A stretch of 54,243 bases of DNA, taken from an uncultured Erythrobacter sp. GTDB taxonomy: Bacteria > Pseudomonadota > Alphaproteobacteria > Sphingomonadales > Sphingomonadaceae. Under the pieces are notes generated by a model. The model searched no databases. It was not told where the DNA came from and worked only from the letters and a program-made list of their open reading frames with translations. Position 1 is the stretch's first letter; each line of letters begins with the position of its first letter. Shown piece after piece: positions 1-11,536 of this stretch. The stretch covers positions 1-54,243 of the forward strand of contig CALLQC010000008.1 of the NCBI GenBank assembly GCA_938015255.1. Reading direction: 5' to 3'. The translations under genes and the position numbers were made by a program.

Positions 1-3000
1 CCTTTGTTGATTTCGAAGGCGTTGGCCAGTTCGTCCGGATCGGTCCACACGCCGCCATCGATCATCTGGTTTACATTTGCGCCATAGGCGCCTTCCTGAT
101 TTGAAAAGACGCGAAGGGACGCTGTTTCAAGCTCGCAGCCATGTGCCTGTTGATGCGCGAGCGAGTGTTTGCGCACAAAATTCGCCTCAAGCGGCTCGTC
201 CGCCTGGCTCGCGAGCAGGGCGGCCTCTGCCAACATGCGCGTTTGCAAAGGCAGCAGATCCCGGAAAATCCCGGAAAGCGTCATCACCACGTCGATGCGT
301 GGGCGGCCAAGCTCTTCCAGTGGGATCAGTTCCGCACCGCACAGACGGCCATAGGAATCGCGCCGGGGCCGTGCGCCCATCAGCGTCATCGCCTGCGCAA
401 TCTGGACGCCTTCGCTCTTCATATTGTCTGTGCCCCACAGCACCATGGCGATGCTTTCGGGGAACGGCTTTCCGTTTTCGACATGTCTTGCGATCAGGCG
501 CTCTGCCTGGTCCCGCCCCTGTTTGCAGGCAAAGGCTGAGGGAAGCAGAAAGGGATCGAAGCCGTGGATGTTCCGGCCCGTCGGCAAGACCGCAGGATTG
601 GCAACAATATCACCGCCGGGTGCCGGCTGGACATATCCGCCGTCAAGCGCGTGGATCAGGGAGCCGAGTTCATCACTTGCGTCCAGCAGCTTGCCGAGTT
701 CTTCGCTGCCGACATTATCATCTTCGCATGCCTCTGCCATGGCGCGCAGCATGTCAGCGCGTTTGCCACCGGAAGGATTGCTGCCCAGCACATGAAGGCC
801 GTGCGGGATCAACGCCTCTTCAAGTTCGTAGAGCCGTCCGGTCAGATCGCCGATTTCTCCGCATTCAATGTCCAGCGCATCGCATTGGTCTTCAATCAGC
901 TGCGCAAGGTCGGCGCGTTCCTGTTTGCCGTCCGCATCGTTCGCAGTCGCGCGCCAGCGCTCCACGCTCGCTTTGAGTTCGTTGAGACCTTTGTAGAGGC
1001 CTGCCTGTGCCAGCGGCGGCGTCATATAGCTGACGAGTGTCGCGGCAGAGCGGCGCTTGGCCAGCATCCCTTCAGAAGGGTTGTTGGCGGCGTAGAGATA
1101 GTAATTGGGCAGATCGCCGATCAGCCGATCGGGCCAGCACTCGCCTGTCATGCCGGTCTGTTTTCCCGGCATAAATTCGAGCGCACCATGCGTGCCAAAG
1201 TGCAGTATGGAATGTGCGGCGAAATCCTCACGGACCCACCTGTAAAAAGCGCTGAATGCGTGGGTGGGGGCAAAGTTGCCCTCGAACAGCAAGCGCATTG
1301 GATCGCCTTCATATCCGAAGGCTGGCTGGATGCCCACAAACACGTTCCCGAACTGGGCGCCAAGCACCTGGATATGGCCGCCATCGCTTTGCGCCTTGCC
1401 GGGTGCGGGGCCCCACTGTGCCTCAATCTCGGCGAGATGCGGCTCGCGCCGGACATGCTCGTCAGCCGGAATTCGCGCCGCGACATTCGCATCTGCGCCA
1501 AACTGCTCTGCATTGCCCTGAAGGATGGCGTCGCGCAGCGCGTCGACGTTTTCGGGAACCTCGACCGAGTAACCCTCTTCAGAGAGCCGCTGAAGCGTTG
1601 CGCGCAGGGATTCGTAAACTGCGAGGAAAGCCGCCGTACCGGTTGCGCCAGCGTTGGGAGGAAAGTTGAACAGAACCACGGCGAGTTTGCGCGTCGCCCG
1701 TTCGCTGCGGCGCAATTCTATCAGCTTGGCAACCCGAGATGCCAGCGCTTCTGCCCGCTCCGGACAGCCCTGCATCGGGCGCGCATGTTCGGAAGCGGGG
1801 CGTTCACACTTGCGCTCGCAGCCGTTGCAAACCGGTGCTTCACCCGCACGGCCGCCAAAGACACTAGGGACTGTTGAGCCATCAAGCTCTGGCAAAGCGA
1901 CCATCATCGTCGCCTCTAACGGCAGCAATCCTTGCGGACGTGCACGCCATTCCTCGATTGTCTGGAATTCGATCGCGTGCGCCGCCAGATACGGCACATC
2001 CATCTCGCCTAGCACTTCGCGTGCGGCTTCTGCGTCATTATAGGCGGGGCCGCCAACCAGCGAGAAGCCGGTGAGGTTGACGATCGCATCGACTGCAGGA
2101 TTTCCATTGCGATCCTTGAAGAAATTCTCGATCGCCGGGCGCGCATCCAACCCGCTGGCAAAGACGGGAACAACTTTCATGCCCCTGGCTTCAAACGCCT
2201 CGATTGCCGCATCGTAGTGCCCGCTGTCGCGGCCCAGCAAATAGGACCGCAGCAGGATCAGACCGACCGTGCCGTTCTTCGCATTCTTGCGCGGCAGGAC
2301 CCGCAGGCTCTCCGAAATGCGTTGATTGGTGTTCGGGTGATAGACGCCGGTTTCGGGATATTCGAGCGGCGCTTCAGCCTTGGTATCGCCGCGCCGTCCC
2401 GCGCGCTCGCCCGCCGCATACCGATCAATCAGCGCGCGCACCATGGCGATCACGTTCTCGTCGGACCCAGACAGCCAATATTGCAAGGTGAGAAAATAGG
2501 CGCGCACATCCTGCGCTGTGCCGGGGATGAATTTGAGGATCTTCGGCAGGCGGCGCAGCATCTTCATCTGGCCTGCGCCCGAACTTGCGCCTTGCTTCTT
2601 GGAACCGCGCAGTTTCTTCAGCAGCGCGAGCGGCCCTTTTGCCGGGGCATCCATTCTATAGCCGCCCATGCGGGTGAGCTTTACGATCTCGCCCGCTGAC
2701 ATCAGGCAGACCATCGCATCGCAATCTTCCCGGCGTGCTTCCAATGCCGGCTGAATTGCACGGCAGTGATCGTCGAGAAACAGCATTGTTGCGATCACAA
2801 TGTCGGCCTGGGCAATCGCGTCACATGCCCGGTCAAGTGCGTGCTTGTCGCGATCCCAATCCGATGCTGCGTGAAGTGTAAGGTCGATATTCTCCTTGCC
2901 GAGAACGCTGCCTGCCCGTTCAACCGCGCCTTTCAGGTGATTGTCCAGCGTGATGATCACGACCCGGACAGGTGTGCGCTTGTGCGCGAGGATCGAGGCG

Positions 3001-3017
3001 CCGGCATTACCGGGCAT
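1..3017 (-). CDS. bchH: Magnesium chelatase subunit H, 3' end cut by window edge
   Basis: BchH is the large porphyrin-binding subunit of Mg-chelatase; with BchI and BchD it inserts Mg2+ into protoporphyrin IX, the first committed step to bacteriochlorophyll. The frame is open from an ATG at 3017 to the left edge, about 1005 codons of the roughly 1200 usual for the family, so the C-terminus lies outside. The ORF track omits it because no stop is in the window. The N-terminus reads [13 protein letters not shown], then [19 protein letters not shown], typical of BchH, and the last visible residues include [12 protein letters not shown], a C-terminal CobN/BchH motif. The start lies 11 nt inside the bchB 3' end, implying translational coupling in bchFNBH. 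The other ATG at 3007 runs quickly into a stop, so 3017 is the start. Confidence 0.95.
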   Translation of the reverse strand, partial: MPGNAGASILAHKRTPVRVVIITLDNHLKGAVERAGSVLGKENIDLTLHAASDWDRDKHALDRACDAIAQADIVIATMLFLDDHCRAIQPALEARREDCDAMVCLMSAGEIVKLTRMGGYRMDAPAKGPLALLKKLRGSKKQGASSGAGQMKMLRRLPKILKFIPGTAQDVRAYFLTLQYWLSGSDENVIAMVRALIDRYAAGERAGRRGDTKAEAPLEYPETGVYHPNTNQRISESLRVLPRKNAKNGTVGLILLRSYLLGRDSGHYDAAIEAFEARGMKVVPVFASGLDARPAIENFFKDRNGNPAVDAIVNLTGFSLVGGPAYNDAEAAREVLGEMDVPYLAAHAIEFQTIEEWRARPQGLLPLEATMMVALPELDGSTVPSVFGGRAGEAPVCNGCERKCERPASEHARPMQGCPERAEALASRVAKLIELRRSERATRKLAVVLFNFPPNAGATGTAAFLAVYESLRATLQRLSEEGYSVEVPENVDALRDAILQGNAEQFGADANVAARIPADEHVRREPHLAEIEAQWGPAPGKAQSDGGHIQVLGAQFGNVFVGIQPAFGYEGDPMRLLFEGNFAPTHAFSAFYRWVREDFAAHSILHFGTHGALEFMPGKQTGMTGECWPDRLIGDLPNYYLYAANNPSEGMLAKRRSAATLVSYMTPPLAQAGLYKGLNELKASVERWRATANDADGKQERADLAQLIEDQCDALDIECGEIGDLTGRLYELEEALIPHGLHVLGSNPSGGKRADMLRAMAEACEDDNVGSEELGKLLDASDELGSLIHALDGGYVQPAPGGDIVANPAVLPTGRNIHGFDPFLLPSAFACKQGRDQAERLIARHVENGKPFPESIAMVLWGTDNMKSEGVQIAQAMTLMGARPRRDSYGRLCGAELIPLEELGRPRIDVVMTLSGIFRDLLPLQTRMLAEAALLASQADEPLEANFVRKHSLAHQQAHGCELETASLRVFSNQEGAYGANVNQMIDGGVWTDPDELANAFEINK

Positions 3018-4560
3018 AGTGAGCTTTCGCGTCGTAAAGCGTTTCAATATCGATTTCCGGCCGGCCCTGGTCGGCGGCAAACGCTTCGGTATTCCGGCGG
3101 GCCTTGCCGCGAACGAAGAACGGTATCTTTTTCAGCTCCCGCTCGGCCTCAATGGTCCAGATGCTTTCGGGATTGTGCGGAATTACCGGCTCTTCCGGCA
3201 CTTCAGCATCAAGCGTTGGCGCTCTTGGCGCATGCGCTGCGTGGTGCGAGGGGCCGTTCTCGTCTGAAAACTCGAAATCTTCACGGAACATCGTCAGCAG
3301 ATGTTCTTCGAGACCCATCACGAGAGGGTGAACCCATGTGTCGAAGATCACATTGGCGCCTTCATACCCCATCTGCGGTGAATGCCGCGCAGGGAAATCC
3401 TGCACATGGACCGGAGCAGAGATCACTGCGCACGGCATACCCAACCGTTTGGCAATGTGCCGTTCCATTTGCGTGCCGAGCACCATTTCGGGCGCGGCTT
3501 CCATGATGGCTTGTTCTACTGCCAGATGGTCATCCGTGATCAGCGGTTCGACGCCGTATTTTTTGGCCGCCTCTCGAACGTCTCGGGCAAATTCGCGGTT
3601 GTAGCAGCCAAGTCCGCATACCTCGAAGCCAAGCTCTTCATGCGCGATCCGCGCGGCAGCGACCGCATGGGTCGCATCACCGAATATGAAGACGCGCTTG
3701 CCGGTGAGGTATGTCGAGTCGACAGAACGGCTCCACCATGGCAGCCGGGAATGGGTGTCGCCGAGGGCAGGCGTGGGATCTGCACCTGCCAGCTCGGCGA
3801 CGTCGACAATGAACGCGTTGGTTGCGCTCACGCCGATAGGGATGGTCCGCACAGCGGGCTGTTTGAACGTGCGTTCAAGCCAGCGGGCGGCCTCATCTGC
3901 AATTTCGGGGTAGAGAACGATGTTGAAATCGGCATTGCCGATCTGAGTGATGTCGTGCGGCGTGGCGCCCAGCGGTGCGACGAGATTGACCTCTACGCCC
4001 AGCTTATCGAGAATTTTGCGGATTTCGACCAGGTCATCACGGTGGCGAAAGCCCAGCGCCGTAGGGCCAAGGATGTTGGCGCGCGCTGCGCGGCCTTCCC
4101 GCGGACCGGGCGTTATAGCCTTGTCCGCCAGATTGCGGACGATCTGATAAAACGTTTCCGCCGCGCCCCAGTTTTCCTTGCGCTGATAGCTGGGCAGCTC
4201 CAGCGCTATTGCAGGGCAGGGCAGATCCATCGCTTCGCTAAGTCCGCCAGGATCATCCTGAATAAGCTCGGCGGTGCAGGACGCACCAACGATTATCGCC
4301 TGGGGATCGAAACGCGCGACCGCGTCGTGTGCCGCATCCTGGAAGAGCTGAGCTGTATCCTTGCCGAGATCGCGCGCTTCGAAAGTCGTATAGGTAACCG
4401 GGGGGCGATGGCCGCGCCGTTCAATCATGGTGAACAGCAGATCCGCATAGGTGTCGCCCTGCGGTGCGTGCAGAACATAATGCAGCTTGTCCATCGCGGT
4501 CGCGACACGCATCGCGCCGACATGGGGTGGGCCTGCATATGTCCAGACTGCAAGCTGCAT
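3007..4560 (-). CDS. bchB: Light-independent protochlorophyllide reductase subunit B
   Basis: BchB is one half of the BchN-BchB catalytic heterotetramer of dark-operative protochlorophyllide reductase (DPOR), which reduces ring D without light using electrons from BchL. The protein has 517 residues, normal for the family, and opens [25 protein letters not shown]. Asp36 in [11 protein letters not shown] matches the unusual aspartate ligand of the NB [4Fe-4S] cluster known in this family. The C-terminal part carries the small domain ending near YDAKAHYAR. It sits 5 nt downstream of bchN and overlaps bchH by 11 nt. The third DPOR subunit, bchL, is not in view and is expected to the left beyond bchH. 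Confidence 0.97.
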   Translation of the reverse strand: MQLAVWTYAGPPHVGAMRVATAMDKLHYVLHAPQGDTYADLLFTMIERRGHRPPVTYTTFEARDLGKDTAQLFQDAAHDAVARFDPQAIIVGASCTAELIQDDPGGLSEAMDLPCPAIALELPSYQRKENWGAAETFYQIVRNLADKAITPGPREGRAARANILGPTALGFRHRDDLVEIRKILDKLGVEVNLVAPLGATPHDITQIGNADFNIVLYPEIADEAARWLERTFKQPAVRTIPIGVSATNAFIVDVAELAGADPTPALGDTHSRLPWWSRSVDSTYLTGKRVFIFGDATHAVAAARIAHEELGFEVCGLGCYNREFARDVREAAKKYGVEPLITDDHLAVEQAIMEAAPEMVLGTQMERHIAKRLGMPCAVISAPVHVQDFPARHSPQMGYEGANVIFDTWVHPLVMGLEEHLLTMFREDFEFSDENGPSHHAAHAPRAPTLDAEVPEEPVIPHNPESIWTIEAERELKKIPFFVRGKARRNTEAFAADQGRPEIDIETLYDAKAHYAR

Positions 4561-4565
4561 TGCGC

Positions 4566-6412
<1,847 letters not shown>

Positions 6413-6468
6413 CCCGTCTATGCCACCTTTCCCTCTGGAATCATCAACTACGCCATCAGTGCCCTGAG

Positions 6469-6502
6469 TGTCAATTAAACTGGACGTCTCATAGAATTGA
6501 CA
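6469..6502. promoter_or_regulatory. Double PpsR/CrtJ-type operator between bchF and ppaA
   Basis: The 34-bp stretch is an inverted repeat with arms TGTCAATT and AATTGACA. It can be read as two overlapping TGT-N12-ACG sites, one per strand, meeting at a central ACGT. The known PpsR/CrtJ consensus is TGT-N12-ACA, so each copy has one mismatch at the last base. It lies in the 247-bp gap between divergent bchF and ppaA, next to ppsR itself. Binding is inferred. Confidence 0.65.
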
Positions 6503-6659
6503 CAATTGATGAAGTGCGCGACTGAGTTTGCCCATTCGCTGGAAAAGGCGTAGGAACGAGTCGTTGGCGGACTGGGAGTCGGAATTTCTCCGACCACGCC
6601 TACATCGACGCGATCCGCGCCGATCCCGGCATAATGGACCGGGAGTCAGGGAGGATCAG

Positions 6660-7571
6660 ATGGCAAGCAAGAAGGATACACGCACTGCTGGCGTGGCCCC
6701 GCCTGTATGGCGGAAACTGTTTGCCGGCCCTCTCGGTCGCGATGAACGAGATGCTCCGGCCAGTTCTTTGGACAACAGCCCGCTTGCCGACGATTCCATA
6801 AACGCGATCATAGAGGGCGAAATAATCCCGCGCTTGTTGATGGCTCATGCTTCGGATAATGCGCCGGGCATGGTCCGAAGAGATCAAGAAATCACGGCAA
6901 CTGATGCCCAGAAATTCGCCGCGCTGCCTCTTAGGCTTGAGGCGGCTGGCTTGCTTGAGGAAGTGGATAACTTCCTGGAGCAGGGGGTTAGTGTCGAGGC
7001 CATTTTGCTCGATCTGCTGGCGCCTGCTGCGCGTACACTTGGCGAAATGTGGGAAAGCGATGAGTGTGATTTCATCGATGTGACGATGGGCTTGTGGCGC
7101 TTGCAGGAAGTGATGCGGGATGTATCAGCGCGCGCGCCGCACTCGATTGAAAATTCACCCAAAAACAATTGGCGTGTTTTGTTCAGTCCAGTGCCGGGAG
7201 ACCAGCACCAATTCGGCGCGCTTATGCTTGATGAAATATTCAGCCGCGCCGGATGGAACAGCCAGGTTCTGGACAAACCGCAGCGGCGTGAATTGCTGGA
7301 CCTGTTGGCTGCAGAACCGTTTGATCTGGTCGGATTGACCATCACACGCGATTGCCCTAGCGCCTCGTTAAATAACTTGATCAAAGCCATGCGCAGCGTT
7401 TCTTCAAATCCGAATATTGCAATTATAATTGGTGGTAATGCGGTTAACGAAGACCCGACCATCGTAGCCGAAACAGGAGCCGATGGGACCGGCCCCGATG
7501 CTCAGGCAGCTCTTAAGGTGGCTGAGCGCTTGGTCCAATCTGCGCCGGTCCGTGCGCATAAACTGCGTTAG
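6660..7571 (+). CDS. ppaA: PpaA/AerR-type cobalamin-binding regulator of photosynthesis genes
   Basis: PpaA/AerR proteins modulate the repressor PpsR/CrtJ and bind cobalamin, linking vitamin B12 and light to pigment gene expression. The ATG at 6660 (MASKKDTRTAG) is preceded by GGAGGATCAG, a good ribosome binding site, so I prefer it to the ORF-track start 44 codons upstream. The product has 303 residues. A helical region with LGEMWESDECDFIDVTMGLWRLQ, typical of the segment before B12 domains, is followed by a B12-binding fold. That fold carries DQHQFG (the DxHxxG lower-axial-ligand motif), GLTIT and IIIGGNAV. The gene is 14 nt upstream of ppsR and divergent from bchF, the standard arrangement in Alphaproteobacteria. 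Confidence 0.9.
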   Translation: MASKKDTRTAGVAPPVWRKLFAGPLGRDERDAPASSLDNSPLADDSINAIIEGEIIPRLLMAHASDNAPGMVRRDQEITATDAQKFAALPLRLEAAGLLEEVDNFLEQGVSVEAILLDLLAPAARTLGEMWESDECDFIDVTMGLWRLQEVMRDVSARAPHSIENSPKNNWRVLFSPVPGDQHQFGALMLDEIFSRAGWNSQVLDKPQRRELLDLLAAEPFDLVGLTITRDCPSASLNNLIKAMRSVSSNPNIAIIIGGNAVNEDPTIVAETGADGTGPDAQAALKVAERLVQSAPVRAHKLR

Positions 7572-7585
7572 GGGCCGGTTGACGG

Positions 7586-9007
7586 ATGCTGACACGAAAA
7601 CACTCCATCGAAGGTAAGAACCCGTTCGGCAAAGCTGCCGAGCTGTTTGATACGCTGGATGCTGACGCGGCGATGAAATTCGCCATGGTGGCAGGCGATA
7701 TCACGCTGGTGCTTGATGATGCGGGAACAATTCTTGATGCGGCGTTCGATCCAAAAGAGTTTCCGGGTTTCGAAAACTGGACCGGCACCAACTGGATAGA
7801 GACGGTTACCGACGAAAGCCGTCCCAAGATCATGGAGATGCTGGCCGCCGCGCGCAAAGGCGAAACACAGCATTGGCGTCAGGTGAACCATCCGTCACCC
7901 GATGGTCCGGTGCCTGTGAAATACGCCGTTCTCAACGTGAACAAAGGCGAGCACAGGATCGCCTTTGGCCGCGATTTGCGCGATGTTGGCCAGGTTCAGC
8001 AGCGATTGTTGCAGGTTCAGCAGGCGCTTGAGCGCGATTATCTGAAAATGCGTCAGCTGGAGGCGCGTTACCGTTTGCTGTTCGATCATTCAGCCGAAGC
8101 GGTGATAATGGTCGAAAGCCAAAGCCTGCGCATTCGCGAGGCCAATCCTGCCGCGCACAGCATGACAGGAAGCCGTGCGGGAACTCTGCTTGGCAAAAAG
8201 CTCCCGAGCATCTTCGACAAGGCGTCCCGTGACGCTTTGCAGGCACTCGCCGGTTCGGCAATGGCCGCTGATGCTGCGACGCCGGTGGAGGTGAAACTCG
8301 CCAAGGGATCAAAGCCGGTTTCCGCCTCGGTCACGGGCTTCACGCAGGATCGCAGCCGGTATCTCTTGCTGCGTCTGGCTGCGTCGGGCGATGGTGGCAA
8401 AGAAACCAGTTCGCCTGTTCTCGGTCTCGTTGATCTGATGCCGGATGCCTTTGTCGTGACCGACGCAAATCTCGAAATTATCGATGCAAATCAATCCTAT
8501 GTGGAATTGATCCATGCCGCGAGTATGGACCAGCTTCGCGGACGTCATTTGTCTGAAGCGGTCGGCAGGCCGGGCATTGATCTCGATCTGATCGAAGGGC
8601 AGATCGACCAGCACGGTTCAGTCCGAAACATCGCGACGGTCTTGCGCACCGGACATGATCATGAAGGTGAGCCGGTGGAGCTATCTGCAGTGCGCAGCAG
8701 CGGAGATGTGCCGCTCTATGCGTTCGTGATCCGCCCAATTGGCCGCCGTCTGCGCGATCTGCCGCCGGGGACGCAGGATCTGCCGCGCTCGGTCGAGCAG
8801 CTGACCGATCTCGTCGGGCGGATGTCGCTAAAAGATATCGTGCGCGAGTCGACCGATCTGATCGAGCGCCTGTGCATCGAGGCTGCGCTTTCCTACACTT
8901 CCGACAACCGGGCATCGGCGGCGGAAATCCTCGGCCTGTCGCGCCAGAGCCTCTATTCCAAATTGCACCGCCACGGGCTTGGCAACTTGGGTGAAGAGTC
9001 CGAATAA
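7586..9007 (+). CDS. ppsR: Transcriptional repressor PpsR/CrtJ
   Basis: PpsR/CrtJ is the PAS-domain repressor that binds TGT-N12-ACA sites upstream of bch, crt and puf genes under oxygen or light. The protein has 473 residues, the normal length. It shows an N-terminal PAS-like region (about 30-135), a glutamine-rich helical linker (GQVQQRLLQVQQALERDYLKM), two further PAS regions (about 160-260 and 285-385) and a C-terminal Fis-type helix-turn-helix (ASAAEILGLSRQSLYSKLHRHGLG). Only one cysteine is present, about residue 430, just before the helix-turn-helix; the second cysteine used in the redox disulfide model of Rhodobacter is absent. It follows ppaA by 14 nt. Four candidate operators are in this window. 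Confidence 0.95.
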   Translation: MLTRKHSIEGKNPFGKAAELFDTLDADAAMKFAMVAGDITLVLDDAGTILDAAFDPKEFPGFENWTGTNWIETVTDESRPKIMEMLAAARKGETQHWRQVNHPSPDGPVPVKYAVLNVNKGEHRIAFGRDLRDVGQVQQRLLQVQQALERDYLKMRQLEARYRLLFDHSAEAVIMVESQSLRIREANPAAHSMTGSRAGTLLGKKLPSIFDKASRDALQALAGSAMAADAATPVEVKLAKGSKPVSASVTGFTQDRSRYLLLRLAASGDGGKETSSPVLGLVDLMPDAFVVTDANLEIIDANQSYVELIHAASMDQLRGRHLSEAVGRPGIDLDLIEGQIDQHGSVRNIATVLRTGHDHEGEPVELSAVRSSGDVPLYAFVIRPIGRRLRDLPPGTQDLPRSVEQLTDLVGRMSLKDIVRESTDLIERLCIEAALSYTSDNRASAAEILGLSRQSLYSKLHRHGLGNLGEESE

Positions 9008-9129
9008 CGGCGAGTGCAGGACGAAAACTGACCGGTTGAGGGATGCATAAAGGGGTCTAGGGACTACTTAACGGCGCTCAGACTGACCTCGCTTCGTTCA
9101 AACATTGTCTGAAGCGACTCGCCCACGGG

Positions 9130-9252
9130 TGACAAGTGTCAGGCAAAAGATTCCCAAAAGTGTCAGCCGGTTGCGTCGAAGTGATACGTATTTCCTCCGG
9201 AATTGATCACTTTTGACACTTATACAAATTCGTGTGTCAAAATAATTTGACG
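9130..9252. promoter_or_regulatory. bchG control region with PpsR-type operator and extra half-sites
   Basis: In the 274-bp gap between ppsR and bchG, positions 9235-9252 read TGTCAAAATAATTTGACG. This is a near-perfect palindrome matching TGT-N12-ACA except for the last base. Further TGTCA half-sites occur at 9130-9141 (TGACAAGTGTCA), about 9161 and about 9214. A TTGACA hexamer at 9213-9218 could be a -35 element, which would place the operator across the -10 region. Binding and promoter use are inferred. Confidence 0.6.
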
Positions 9253-9281
9253 CCTGCTTATGTCAGGCATAGCCTCTATCT

Positions 9282-10184
9282 ATGGAACGCTCCGCGCTTT
9301 CGACTCGACCTGTGCCGATCCCGGCACTGCGCGACGTCGTCCAGCTGCTGAAGCCGATCACTTGGTTTCCGCCGATGTGGGCCTTTATGTGCGGCGCCGT
9401 TTCTTCGGGTGTCGGACTGGAGGGGCGCTGGTGGTTCGTCGCAGGCGGTATTCTGCTGGCAGGCCCACTTGTGTGCGGAACCAGCCAGGCAGTGAATGAC
9501 TGGTTCGATCGCCACGTAGATGCGATAAACGAACCGGATCGCCCGATCCCCTCAGGCAGGATCGCCGGACGCTGGGGGTTATACATTGCTCTGACCGGCA
9601 CAGCGATTTCGGCTGCGGTTGCGTGGCTGCTGGGAATCTGGGTGTTCGCCGCGGCGCTTGTCGGACTGGCGCTCGCCTGGGGTTACAGTGCGCCGCCATT
9701 CCGGTTCAAGACAAGCGGATGGACCGGCCCGGCTGTTGTCGGCCTGACCTATGAAGGGCTGAGCTGGTTTACCGGCGCCACCGTGATGCTTGGCGCGCTT
9801 CCTTCAAACGCAGTTCTGATCGTGCTGGTCCTATACAGCCTGGGCGCGCACGGCATCATGACGCTGAACGATTTCAAAGCGGTGGAGGGCGACCGCGAAA
9901 CCGGTCTGAAGTCACTGCCGGTCACGATGGGCGTAGACGCGGCGGCGAAACTGGCCTGCGCCGTGATGGCGATGGCGCAGATTGCGGTTGCCGCCTTGCT
10001 GCTTGTCTGGGGCCACACAATCTCTGCGGCGCTGGTTGCGATCGTGCTTGCCGCGCAATTTGCCGCAATGCCGCGTCTGGTCCGTGATCCCAAGAAATAC
10101 GCCCCCTGGTACAACGGTGTTGGCGTAACGCTCTATGTCCTCGGAATGCTTGCTGCGGCTTTCGGGCTGGGGGGATACATTTGA
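9282..10184 (+). CDS. bchG: Bacteriochlorophyll synthase (geranylgeranyl transferase)
   Basis: BchG is a membrane UbiA-family prenyltransferase that esterifies bacteriochlorophyllide a with geranylgeranyl diphosphate. The protein has 300 residues, as expected, with about eight hydrophobic helices. The diphosphate-binding motif is clear in NDWFDRHVDAINEPDRPIPSG. A second conserved region, LNDFKAVEGDRETGLKSLPV, includes the D-x-x-x-x-D type motif of the family. It starts the rightward run bchG-bch2-bchP, and its stop overlaps the next start by one base (TGATG). A PpsR-type operator lies 30-47 nt upstream of the start. Confidence 0.96.
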   Translation: MERSALSTRPVPIPALRDVVQLLKPITWFPPMWAFMCGAVSSGVGLEGRWWFVAGGILLAGPLVCGTSQAVNDWFDRHVDAINEPDRPIPSGRIAGRWGLYIALTGTAISAAVAWLLGIWVFAAALVGLALAWGYSAPPFRFKTSGWTGPAVVGLTYEGLSWFTGATVMLGALPSNAVLIVLVLYSLGAHGIMTLNDFKAVEGDRETGLKSLPVTMGVDAAAKLACAVMAMAQIAVAALLLVWGHTISAALVAIVLAAQFAAMPRLVRDPKKYAPWYNGVGVTLYVLGMLAAAFGLGGYI

Positions 10185-11536
10185 TGGCTGCGACCGGATC
10201 AAAGCCGGCGGGCCTGGGATGGCTTGCGATTGTCAGGATCGGTCTGGTGCAGGCGTCGATCGGTGCGTTGGTCATGCTTCCAACAACGGTGCTGAACCGG
10301 TTGATGGTGGTCGAATATGCGCTGCTCGCGGCGATACCGGCTGGGCTGGTCGCGTGGCATTACGCCGTCCAGTTGACCCGCCCGTTATGGGGGCACGGGT
10401 CTGACAAGGGGCGCAAACGCACCCCGTGGATACTTGGCGGCATAGCGACACTTGCTGGCGGAATGCTCCTCGCCTCCCACGCGACATTGATGATGGCGAC
10501 TACCTTTGGCGTCGGACTGGCGCTGGCGGTTGTAGCCTACACATTGATCGGGATCGGCGTTGGGATGGGCGGCACATCGGCGCTGGCACTGCTCGCATCG
10601 GGCGTTGCTCCGCAAAGGCGTGCGGCTGCTGCTGCGACGACGTGGATCATGATGGTGGCCGGCATCGTAACCTCAGCGATCACTGTCGGCGCATTGCTTA
10701 AACCGTTTTCACCGGACCGGCTTATTGAGGTCGCCAGCGGCCTTGCGTTTGTGACAGTGGGCTTCACTGCGCTTGCGACATTCCGGCTGGAGCAAGGGCA
10801 TGTCGTGTTCGAGGAAACGCGCAAGTCCGAACCTGCGCCCGATTTTCGCGCCGCTCTTGCCGAAATCTGGAGCGAGGCTGCCGCGCGGCGCTTCACCGTC
10901 TTTATTTTTGTCTCCATGATCGCCTTCAGCATGCAGGACCTAATTCTGGAACCCTTTGCCGGGCTGGTGTTCGGCATGGATCCCGGCGCATCGACCCAGC
11001 TTGGCGGGCAGCATCAGGGCGGCATTCTGATCGGGATGATTATCGCCGGCGTCGGCGGGAGCGCGTTCAAGGGCAAGCTTTCTTCAAACCTGCGGCTCTG
11101 GATCATCGGCGGCTGTTTGTTGTCGGCATTGGCGCTAGCCGCGCTTGCCTTTGCCGCCATGGTTGGCCCCGGCTGGCCAATCGGCGCGAACGTGTTCGTC
11201 CTGGGATTTGGCAACGGCGTGTTTGCAGTCGCCGCGATCGGATCAATGATGGGACTGGCGGGGGCGGGCGCAAAAACCCGCGAAGGCATCAGAATGGGCG
11301 TTTGGGGCGCATCGCAGGCCATCGCGTTCGGCACGGGCGGGCTGCTCGGCGCGGTCGGTGTCGATATCGCACGCCGTGCAATGGGCCAGGATGGTCCGGC
11401 ATTCCAGATCATTTTCACAATCGAAGCTGTGCTGTTCGTCGCCGCGGCCGTGCTGGCCATCCGCGCAACCAGCGCCGCAAGCGCATCATCCATGGCGCAG
11501 CGGGAAACCACACGAAAGCAAGAGGTGTTCGCATGA
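10184..11536 (+). CDS. BCH/PucC-family MFS protein (bch2/LhaA-like)
   Basis: This is a member of the BCH1/PucC family of major facilitator-type membrane proteins, known to assist light-harvesting complex assembly and possibly bacteriochlorophyll delivery. It has 450 residues and about twelve hydrophobic segments. The family signature LVAWHYAVQLTRPLWGHGSDKGRKRTPWI is in the first third, with IGVGMGGTSALALLAS after it. The ORF track begins at a TTG (10181), but the following ATG at 10184 overlaps the bchG stop and is the likely start. Placement between bchG and bchP matches the Rhodobacter bch2 (ORF428) gene, so an LH1-related job is likely. The lhaA and pucC members are distinguished mainly by location. 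Confidence 0.88.
   Translation: MAATGSKPAGLGWLAIVRIGLVQASIGALVMLPTTVLNRLMVVEYALLAAIPAGLVAWHYAVQLTRPLWGHGSDKGRKRTPWILGGIATLAGGMLLASHATLMMATTFGVGLALAVVAYTLIGIGVGMGGTSALALLASGVAPQRRAAAAATTWIMMVAGIVTSAITVGALLKPFSPDRLIEVASGLAFVTVGFTALATFRLEQGHVVFEETRKSEPAPDFRAALAEIWSEAAARRFTVFIFVSMIAFSMQDLILEPFAGLVFGMDPGASTQLGGQHQGGILIGMIIAGVGGSAFKGKLSSNLRLWIIGGCLLSALALAALAFAAMVGPGWPIGANVFVLGFGNGVFAVAAIGSMMGLAGAGAKTREGIRMGVWGASQAIAFGTGGLLGAVGVDIARRAMGQDGPAFQIIFTIEAVLFVAAAVLAIRATSAASASSMAQRETTRKQEVFA

Noticed and set aside
564-1877. 437-residue plus-strand ORF opposite bchH
   Set aside because: Lies wholly antisense to bchH, has no family motifs, and such long shadows are expected in GC-rich DNA.
1-3017. bchH as a pseudogene because it is missing from the ORF track
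   Set aside because: The frame shows typical BchH sequence at the N-terminus and at the left edge; it is absent from the track only because its stop is outside the window.
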